The translations under genes and the position numbers were made by a program. This document shows, piece by piece, positions 1-6,593 of a stretch of 11,258 bases of DNA. Position 1 is the stretch's first letter. Each line of letters starts with the position of its first letter. The notes under the pieces were generated by a model. It was not told the DNA's origin, did no database searches, and saw nothing but the letters and a program-made list of their open reading frames with translations. Source of the stretch: Baffinella frigidus (lineage: Eukaryota; Cryptophyceae; Cryptomonadales; Baffinellaceae); NCBI GenBank assembly GCA_026770585.1, contig MU647161.1:158531-169788 (forward strand). The letters run 5' to 3'.

Positions 1-880
1 GGTTTAGGGTTTAGGGTTTAGGGTTTAGGGTTTAGGGTTTAGGGTTTGGGGTTTAGGGTTTAGGGTCAGGGTTTAGGGTTTAGGGTTTAGGGTTCAGGGT
101 TTAGGGTTTATGGTTTATAGTTTAGGGTTTAGGGTTTAGGGTTTAGGGTCTAGGATAACGGGTTCAGGATTGAGGGTTTGGGGTTTAGGATTCAGGGTTT
201 GGGGTTTGGCTTGGGGTTTGGGGTTTAGGGTTTAGGGTTTAGGGTTTAGGGTTTAGGGTTTAGGGGTTATGGTTTATGGTGTAGGGTTTGGAGTTTAGGG
301 TTCAGAGTTTAGTGTTGAGTGTTTAGGGTTTAGCGCTAAGGGTTCAGGGTTTATGATTTAGGGTTGAGGGTTTAGGGTGGAGAGTGTAGGGTGTAGGGTT
401 TAGGGTTTTCAGTTGGCGGTGTAGGGGTTAGGATTTAGAGTTCAGGGTTTAGGTTTTACTCAAACTCTAAGCCGTAAATTCTAGATTCTTAATCCTGAAC
501 CCCGACTCCCAAAACGTACACCCCAAACCCTGATCTCTGAACTACCGAAAAAGAATTTCGGTTCAGGATTTGCCCAAATCCTACAGCCGAAACCCCAGAC
601 TCACGTAGCTTGTTTGGGGTTTCGGTTTTTTGGAAACCCTGAACCCTAAACCAACGGGAAACTAGTTTGGTTTAGGGTGTAGGTTTGAGGAAACCCTAGA
701 CTATCAACTCTCAACTACCGAGAATTTTTTTTGGTTTAGGGTTCAGGGTGCATGGTCCAGAAAACCCCTACACTACCGTCAAGTTGTTTTTGTTTAGGGT
801 TTATGGTTGAGGGAAACCTGAGCATTAATTAAGGGGAACCCAAACCCCGGAAATCCTCAACCCTCAACCCTAATCTACAG
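1..880. repeat. Degenerate telomere-like repeat tract, left edge
   Basis: From 1 to about 455 the plus strand is almost entirely TTTAGGG and its variants (TTCAGGG, TTTGGGG, TTGAGGG). From about 455 to 880 blocks of G-rich (TTTAGGG) and C-rich (CCCTAAA/CCCTCAA) sense alternate, separated by short spacers. The minus-strand kinase exon at 948-1052 ends in a good splice donor facing this tract, so at least its right part is probably intron of that gene. A true left chromosome end would read CCCTAAA on the plus strand, so the orientation at position 1 does not fit a left terminal telomere. I read it as interstitial. No coding exon was recognised in the tract. Confidence 0.9.
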
Positions 881-947
881 AAAGTAGTGTGGGTGTGCCT
901 GGTAGTTGACAACAGAGCAGGTTCAGGAGTGCCAAGGGCGGCGCCAC

Positions 948-1550
948 CTGCATGTGCCCAGAAAGGGCGAGGCCCGCCACGCGTGCTCCATCCAGTGGTG
1001 ACTGCCCGTCGCTCCCCATCACCTCTCGCACAGCTTTCGTTGTGGCTTCAACCTGTTCCCCGAGAAGAATGCGAAGGCGTCAGTGGTGCTCGGTGAAGGA
1101 TTCCGGTTGGTGGTTGTGGCCAGTGCTGCGCGCAGGGAAGTCCAAGCGTCTGGGAGCACTGCAGGTGCCGGGAACATACCAGATCGAGACGAGCGCGCTC
1201 GTCCCTCTCCGCACGACTAGACTAAAGGTGTGAACCCGCGTCAGATCAAGCATGATAAAGCAAGCAAGGCGAAAATCGTGCCCCTAGCGACGAATCCCCC
1301 GAATTCGAGCCGCTCGTCCCAAGAATGCACGCAGCCCTGGCTAGATCCCCCAAAGCTGCACGGAAGAAGCTGCGGGGCGCACCCACTCCTCCGGCTGCTG
1401 CTCCACAAAGCCCGGCTCCCACGCCGTCGATGAGACTGCACATGCCGCCGATCTTATCGTGTCTCCCGCCGCGTTCACGGCCACCACCTTGACCTCGCTG
1501 GTCCCGACGTCGATGCCCAGGAGCAGGGGCGTCTCGTCAACAGGCCCCAT
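948..1550 (-). CDS. FGGY-family carbohydrate kinase (xylulokinase-like), N-terminal two exons, partial
   Basis: Exon 1 runs 1550 to 1383 (56 codons). It starts MGPVDETP and carries the FGGY phosphate-1 loop LLLGIDVGTSEVK (residues 9-21; the DxGTxxxK pattern), followed by the family's N-terminal strand pattern up to PGFVEQQPEEW. A GT donor follows at 1382. Exon 2 runs 1052 to 948 (35 codons), is flanked by AG at 1054-1053 and GT at 947-946, joins in phase 0, and contains VAGLALSGHMQ, which matches the substrate-binding LSGQMHG region of xylulokinases. FGGY kinases are ATP-dependent sugar kinases of about 500 residues, so only about 91 residues are here. The remaining exons would lie left of the window, beyond the telomere-like tract, or be missing. 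The start at 1550 was chosen because the homologous region begins just after it; the frame stays open to 1796. The exact sugar substrate is inferred from family resemblance only. Confidence 0.8.
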
Positions 1551-1770
1551 TGGCGCTTCGTAAACGCAGTTTGGCAGCCCGAACGTTTCAACGGGGCAGA
1601 ACAATCGATGGTGTCGAGAAGGCTGGCTGACGGGGCCTCTCTCCCTCCCCCCGTCGTGAATTTTGCCTGTCCCGAAACCCGAAAAAACTTTGAAGAGGCA
1701 GCGCTGGGAGGGCTGCGCCAAGCGTGCAGAGACTACCAAGGTGCTGGAGAGCCGCACTGGGTCCACACTG
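1551..1770. promoter_or_regulatory. Divergent intergenic region, presumed bidirectional promoter
   Basis: About 220 bp separate the predicted kinase start (minus, 1550) from the predicted start of the plus-strand Ala-rich protein (1771). Both 5' ends face outward from it, so both promoters should lie here or overlap the coding starts. I see no convincing TATA box. This is inferred from gene layout, not from a recognised motif. Confidence 0.3.
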
Positions 1771-2655
1771 ATGGGCGAGCGATCCAGGATGCGCACAGCT
1801 GTCGCCGCGGCGGCCGCCCTGTGCCTAGCCCTGGCCGCGCTGGTGGCCCATCAAGGGCGCGTGGCGTTGCTGCATGGGACGCCAGCTGAGCTGCTCGGGT
1901 GGGGGGAGCTCGGGCGCGGAATGGACGCGACAGTTCGCAACCCAACAGCCGCCGGCTTCTCCGCTCACCGCCCGGCTTCCGAGGGGTTCAGGCACTTCCT
2001 GACGCGCCAGGCCGCGCTGCGGCGCCCGCGGGTCCTGAGAAAGGCCAGCATGCTCGCCACGAGTGCAGCGCGTGCGGAGCGTGGGAGTGCGAGAGGCTCC
2101 TCGGCCACACCCTCGCTGGAGAAGATAGCGGCAGCATACCGTCGCGCCGAGGCGGTGAACCGGCGGCTGGAGCGCAGCATTGCGCCTTCTCCTCCCCACG
2201 CCGCCGCCGCCGCAGCAGCAGCAGCGGCGGCTGTCGTGTCAAAGAGGCACGTGGTGGGGGACGGGCAGAGGGCGGAAGTGGACGCCCTAAACTCTGCCGC
2301 GTCAACGTTGGAGACGGTGACCAAGTCGATGGCGGGTTCCAAATTCGTCGCGACGCCGTCTCACCTCTCGACCATCGCAAGCTCTCTCGCCACTCTGTCC
2401 GACTCGATCAACAAGGTTCAGCCTGCGCGCCTGCCTGCTCTTAAGGCTCGCAAGCCGACCCAGACGCTGCGGGCGCAGGACCGGCAGACAGTAGCAGCAG
2501 CTCCGCACGAGAGCGTCGCGGCGCGCGAGAAGCGCATCGAGGAGGATGTGCTCCTCCACTTTGACCGTCTCGGCATCCAGCGATTGCGTGCAGCACAGGC
2601 CCGCAAGGCCACGGCAGGTTCTGGCGCCTGGTTCGGGTGGATCCGCAACCTGTAG
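1771..2655 (+). CDS. Ala-rich protein with N-terminal signal-anchor-like segment, unknown function
   Basis: One uninterrupted frame of 294 codons from ATG 1771 (a second in-frame ATG at 1789 gives 288). I do not recognise a family. Residues about 9-26 are a strongly hydrophobic Ala/Leu stretch (TAVAAAAALCLALAALVA) right after a short basic start, like a signal peptide or signal anchor. The following Arg- and Ser-rich, acid-poor region could be a transit-type sequence. A run of 11 Ala is coded by mixed GCC/GCA/GCG codons. Amphipathic stretches follow (SLEKIAAAYRRAEAVNRRLE and a Ser/Ala/Leu region near SHLSTIASSLATLSDSINKV), compatible with helical or coiled segments. The C terminus is basic and ends SGAWFGWIRNL. 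The frame is open up to 1663, but the hydrophobic start favours 1771 or 1789. GC-rich third positions, length and the AATAAA after the stop support a real gene. Confidence 0.6.
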   Translation: MGERSRMRTAVAAAAALCLALAALVAHQGRVALLHGTPAELLGWGELGRGMDATVRNPTAAGFSAHRPASEGFRHFLTRQAALRRPRVLRKASMLATSAARAERGSARGSSATPSLEKIAAAYRRAEAVNRRLERSIAPSPPHAAAAAAAAAAAVVSKRHVVGDGQRAEVDALNSAASTLETVTKSMAGSKFVATPSHLSTIASSLATLSDSINKVQPARLPALKARKPTQTLRAQDRQTVAAAPHESVAAREKRIEEDVLLHFDRLGIQRLRAAQARKATAGSGAWFGWIRNL

Positions 2656-2690
2656 CGCTCGCAAGGCTGCGCATCCCCGTGCTGTAGGTA

Positions 2691-2696
2691 AATAAA
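2691..2696 (+). terminator. Candidate poly(A) signal AATAAA
   Basis: AATAAA lies 36 nt after the TAG stop of the Ala-rich protein gene and is followed by a T-rich stretch. This suits a short 3' UTR with cleavage near 2710-2725. It assumes that the organism uses AATAAA, which the window does not prove. Confidence 0.5.
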
Positions 2697-2699
2697 GCT

Positions 2700-4100
2700 T
2701 TGTTACATTCATCTCCACATCTGGGATGGGCTACGTTGGCTTGGCACACAGCCGATATTTAGGGTTCACTTCTGTAAGGTTTCGGGCCGGTGCACATGTA
2801 CAGGAGAACCTCGCTCTTTGAGGTGCGTATAATATGAGAAAGGTCGGTGGCACGTTCTTGAAATTTGAGAAACGCAGGGGAAACGGCCGGGCCATTTCTT
2901 AATAATGGGCATCACTGCTCTCGCTGCCCCCCCCTCTCCTCCTGGCGCTTGCCCCCCTCCCCTGACTGAATCAGAGTTAACGTCGCCTCGGATTCGAGGA
3001 CCCCGTCAACGCCAGAACAAAAAAACTAAACAGTTCGTGGGAAAAGGTCGGTGGCACGTTGTCATTTATCAATGTGGGCGTTAAGTTATGAGGCCCCCAT
3101 GTCTGGCAACATCACCTGGCACTCCTGGCTAAAGCAAGAGAGTGGCCGGAAAGAGGCAACCTAAAAACGTTCTACACGTAGCATGCGAGCCCAGGTGCAA
3201 TTCAAGCACATTTGCAAGCCTTCACCAGACTCGATCTACCAGGATAGCGGGTTGTGATGATGTTTAGGATTTACATGCGGGGCCTCTCATCTTTGAGCAC
3301 ACTGAGACCATGACCTGCACTGTCGGGCGCGCAGTGCCTCACTTCACCGATGCACAGTTTACACGTTTACTGTACACGGACAGGCCGCAGTTGTCCCGCA
3401 GTTGTCCCCTGTCGCGCTGGCATGCATTTCGCGGCAGGTGCAGTTGGAGGAGAGCGTAGATCACTTGCCGTGCGTCCACTCTCGCAGAAACTTGACGAGC
3501 CTGCGGTAGCCACCCGCCAGCGCAGATCGTGTCAGCTTCCCTTGGCCTTAGCCCCCCCGCCCCCCCGAGAGAGAGAGCTCCAGCGTGCACGCACCTTGCT
3601 GGGCTAGGTGCCGCAAGCACAGGTTCTTCTGGGTTACGGGGTAGCTCGACTGTAAGAAACGCTTCTGACAAGAAAGGAGGCGTTGGGAGGGGCTGGACTT
3701 TCTTTCTTGGATTTTAAGAAAGGGGGGGCGTCCGTTTTTCCTGTGTTTCTCAAATTGTAAGAAACCCAACGCGTACGTTTTCCCACACATGTCTTGCTTG
3801 AAACAAATTTGGGCCCACATATGGCTTACCAACTCTGAGGATGGAGCTAGCGGACGCCTAGCATTAAAAAACTTGCGGCGAGCGTTTCAATAATCAGATC
3901 AACGTTTTCTTATGAGTGAGGTAACCCTGTACAAGAACCTAAAAGTTACGAACCCGCACTGGATTTGTGGTCTGCATGTTCTTAAGTTTGTACCAGAGGG
4001 TTAATTAAATCGCTTTTTTAGTGAATCATCAGGTACAAAAAAACAAGAACACAGACACTGACCGAGGCTCGACCAAGAGTGTTGGTATCACCCGGATGTT
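2700..4100. other. Gene-poor region, no recognised gene
   Basis: Base composition is more AT-rich and no long credible frame is present. It contains an exact 18-nt direct repeat (2839-2856 and 3043-3060). On the minus strand around 3410-3540 one frame reads as a possible short exon (contains GGYRRLVKFLREW), but the splice sites are weak and I do not call it. I see no tRNA, rRNA or transposase signature. Confidence 0.5.
2839..3060 (+). repeat. 18-nt direct repeat pair
   Basis: AAAGGTCGGTGGCACGTT occurs at 2839-2856 and 3043-3060, 204 nt apart. The flanks differ. An exact 18-mer repeat is not expected by chance in 11 kb, so this is probably the remnant of a local duplication or of a mobile element. 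Confidence 0.7.
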
Positions 4101-4102
4101 AC

Positions 4103-4243
4103 CTGATGCGCGGCATGTCGGACGAATCGGGCTGCAGCAGGCCTCGCTCGGTGGCAAGGAGGCGCAGACTCTCGATCGGCAGCGACTGCCAGTCTCTTGG
4201 CAGCGGAGCCTTCCGGCTGCTCTCCCGCCGAACAAAGCTCAAC
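4103..4243 (-). CDS. Possible internal exon of an unidentified minus-strand gene
   Basis: On the minus strand a frame from 4243 to 4103 (1 + 138 + 2 nt) is bounded by a plausible AG acceptor (4245-4244, context GTGGCAG) and a good donor (AG|GTAACA at 4102). About 80% of third positions are G or C. The peptide includes PLPRDWQSLPIESLRLLATE and continues RGLLQPDSSDMPRI, which looks like real protein and vaguely like a SAP-type helix pair, but I cannot assign a family. Neighbouring exons of the same gene were not confidently found. Confidence 0.4.
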
Positions 4244-4740
4244 CTGCCACGCCAACGTCAATCCAACCGCCCTTGAGCCCGCATGCTTCTCGCAAGCAGC
4301 CCGCCCCGCCCCGCGCAACTCCCGAGGCTGCAAACCATGTGCTGCAAACCTGAAATCAAACCAAGCACGGCCACTTCAAGAAAGAGAGAGATGGGTAGCA
4401 TTGGTGGAATGGCGGGAGGGTACCACTCGGTGAGGGGAATGAGGCGATGGTCAGAGGCGTCCTCTTCTCCCGCGCTTTCCCTCCGGTTGCCGTTCGTCCG
4501 AGGCGGGCTTGACGCTTGATTCGAAGCGGAGGTCAGCAAAAGCTCCGGAGGGTCGCCGGGCCACACGCGACTGCAGTTGCTCATGTTGGGCGAGATGCAG
4601 CACGGCGCGAGAGAGAGAGACGGCGGGACCGGCAGCACGCTGCTGCTCAACACGAGGGCATCCACGGTGAGTCGAGCTGCACCCGACCTTCCGTGCCGAG
4701 TGCAGAGCATGGTATGGAGGTGGCATGGTTGGCACTGCGG

Positions 4741-4770
4741 GGAGTGACGATGGTGGGAGTGACGATGGTG
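4741..4770 (+). repeat. 15-bp tandem duplication
   Basis: GGAGTGACGATGGTG occurs twice in a row. It is a simple local duplication with no coding frame I trust across it. Confidence 0.7.
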
Positions 4771-4884
4771 GGCGGTGTCAACAGGGAACGTGCCTGCCGT
4801 CGTCTGCCAGCCATGCCGATCGCGCCGAGTACGCCTGCTCAAGCCTTGGCCGTTCAGTGTTTACGGATAAGAGTGGAGGCTTTA

Positions 4885-5580
4885 GAGATTAGAGTCTAGT
4901 GTTCGAGGTTCGGGGTTGACGGTTGAGAGTTGAGTATTTAGGGTTGAGAGGGCAGATTTGAGGGTCTCGGGTTTCGGGTTGAGGGTTTTGGGGTTTGTGT
5001 TTTAGGGAGAATAGTCGAGGGTTTAGGGGATGGGGTTGAGGGTGTAGGGTTTAGGGTTGAGGGTTCAGGGCTAAGTGTTTAGGGTTCAGGAATCAGGGTT
5101 GAGGGTTGAGGGTTGAGGGTTGAGGGTTTAAGGGTTAGGTTTTAGGGTTTAGGGTTTAGGGTTTAGGGTTTAGTGTTCAGGGTGTAGGGTTTGGGGTTTA
5201 GGGTTTAGGGTTTAGGGTTTAGGGTTTAGGGTTTAGGGTTTGGGGTTTAGGGTTGAAGGTTTAGGGTATAAGGTGTTGGGTGTGGGGTGTTGAGGGTTTG
5301 TGGTTTAGGGTTTAGGGTTTAGGGTTTAGGGTTGGGGGTTCAGGATTCAGGATTAAGTGTTTCCTGCCTACCGCCACACGTTTAGGGTTTGGGGTTCAGG
5401 ATTCAGGATTAAGTGTTGAGGGTTGAGGGTTCAGTGTTCAGGGTTTGGGAGTAGATTTGAGGGTTGAGGGTTGAGGGTTTAGGGTGGGGGGGTCGGGGTT
5501 CTAGGGTTTAGGGTTTAGGGTTTAGGGTTTAGGGTTCAGGGTTTAAAACTTAGGATTTAGGGTGTAGGGTGTGGGTTGTA
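4885..5580. repeat. Degenerate telomere-like tract (TTTAGGG on plus)
   Basis: Uniformly G-rich orientation on the plus strand, with perfect TTTAGGG runs near 5140-5250 and 5500-5530 and many TTGAGGG and TTCAGGG variants (for example several TTGAGGG units in a row near 5096-5129). A 25-nt unit reading GGTTCAGGATTCAGGATTAA plus GTGTT occurs twice (about 5336-5360 and 5393-5417), separated by a short non-telomeric insert at 5361-5378. Coding-looking minus-strand blocks lie on both sides (5640-5888 and 4103-4243), so the tract may be an intron of a minus-strand gene. Confidence 0.9.
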
Positions 5581-5639
5581 GGTTGGTGGGGTGCAGGGTG
5601 TGGGGTTTGGGTGTGGGGTGCTGGGTGCAGGTTGTAGGC

Positions 5640-5888
5640 CTGGCCGTTTCTTCCGCGGACGAGCAAGGTGACAACTCCGAGACCTCGCTCGAACTCGCTC
5701 TGCCGCGCGGGTGTCTCGCTCTTCGACGCCTCGCCCTCGCTGACGCCTTCCCAGAGCACCGCCAGGAGGGGCGCTTCCTCCGCCGCCTGGTCTGGCACCA
5801 GACCGTCGACAGCACCCCCAGGGTGCGCGGGGTCGTGGTCAAACGGTGAGCCGAATCGCAGGTGCGGGATCGGCGCTGCCGCGGCATC
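5640..5888 (-). CDS. Possible exon of an unidentified minus-strand gene
   Basis: A minus-strand frame of 83 codons, preceded by ATGCAG (acceptor-like, 5891-5889) and ending CAG before GCCTAC (a GC-type donor at best). It starts DAAAAPIPHLRFGSPFDHDP and ends GVVTLLVRGRNGQ. Third positions are roughly 80% G or C, better than in the overlapping plus-strand frame, which is open too. I do not recognise the protein. The telomere-like tract begins just beyond its 3' end, the same arrangement as at the kinase and acyltransferase genes. Confidence 0.35.
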
Positions 5889-5889
5889 C

Positions 5890-6593
5890 TGCATGGCCAC
5901 GCCCGCAGTACACATGCTATTTCGGCTATCGCACGGCTCCGCCTGCCGAGAGAAAGAGGAGTCGAGCGGCACTGCAACCCTCCTGCGCGCGCGGCGATCC
6001 CTGCTCGAGCCCCAGACGGCCAGTCAGCGGCTGCTCCCTAGGAATCGGAGGCTGGGTTAACTCATGAGCCTGCTTGAAAATTGACAGTGAGGCAAACATG
6101 CAAAGACCCCATGCAGAACTGCACACTGCCGCTAAATCTCAACCTCCGTGGGGGACGACGCGTGATGCAATGGCCATGTTGGAACCAATCAAGGTTTCGT
6201 TGGGTTCCTGGTGGACCTGGTCCGGGGGGGCGGCGTTGGGTCTCTCAAAATCCAGCAGCAGAAGATACACGGGTAATCGCTGGCGATTGCTGCCAGCCGT
6301 GGCAAGCGAGAGAATCACAGCGGATGGCGCTGCGACGACCTGGAGAGGTGGGGGACGGGCGAACGCGGGTCTTGACAGGATCTCGTCAGTAGGGAACGCG
6401 AAAAGTCCTCTGGTTCAGGAGATGGTTCGCGTTGGTTCAAGAGAATATTTGACCATCAACGTTTTGATTGATGGTCAAAACAGAAAAGTTGGTTTTCTCC
6501 ACTGGTTTTCTCTTGGAACCCTCTGGGCTGAGATGACCCCTCGAGACACAACAAAGGACAGAGCGCGACGGGGTCGCAGGATCCTCATCCGCC
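5890..6593. other. Region without a recognised gene, upstream of the acyltransferase gene
   Basis: Frames here are open but do not look like protein; the 228-codon plus frame (6074-6760) overlaps exon 1 and intron 1 of the acyltransferase in another frame. The main structure is the perfect stem-loop at 6448-6479. The acyltransferase promoter and 5' UTR should lie in the right part of this stretch; I see no clear TATA element. Confidence 0.4.
6448..6479. repeat. Perfect 12-bp stem-loop
   Basis: TTTGACCATCAA (6448-6459) and its exact reverse complement TTGATGGTCAAA (6468-6479) flank an 8-nt loop. It lies 115 bp upstream of the predicted acyltransferase start, so it could be a DNA hairpin, an operator-like dyad or part of a 5' UTR. 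No run of T follows on the plus strand. Confidence 0.7.

Noticed and set aside
1-460. Chromosome end (true telomere) at the left edge
   Set aside because: The plus strand reads TTTAGGG at the left, the opposite of what a left terminus should show, and the repeats are degenerate.
1035-1220. Plus-strand frame containing GFNLFPEKNAKASVVLGEGF
   Set aside because: It looks protein-like at first, but it overlaps the minus-strand kinase exon 2 (948-1052) and the kinase intron. The kinase reading matches a known family and has matching splice sites.
1551-1796. 82-residue N-terminal extension of the kinase
   Set aside because: The frame is open but the sequence is unlike the family and overlaps the start of the divergent gene. 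The start at 1550 sits just before the conserved loop.
2200-2236. Ala-codon run as a microsatellite locus
   Set aside because: It is explained by the coding sequence of the Ala-rich protein, with mixed Ala codons and not a pure triplet repeat.
4258-4842. 194-codon minus-strand frame
   Set aside because: Rich in Ser, Pro, His and Arg with no recognisable segment, and a competing minus frame is equally open. At most, part of it is an exon; I cannot place boundaries.
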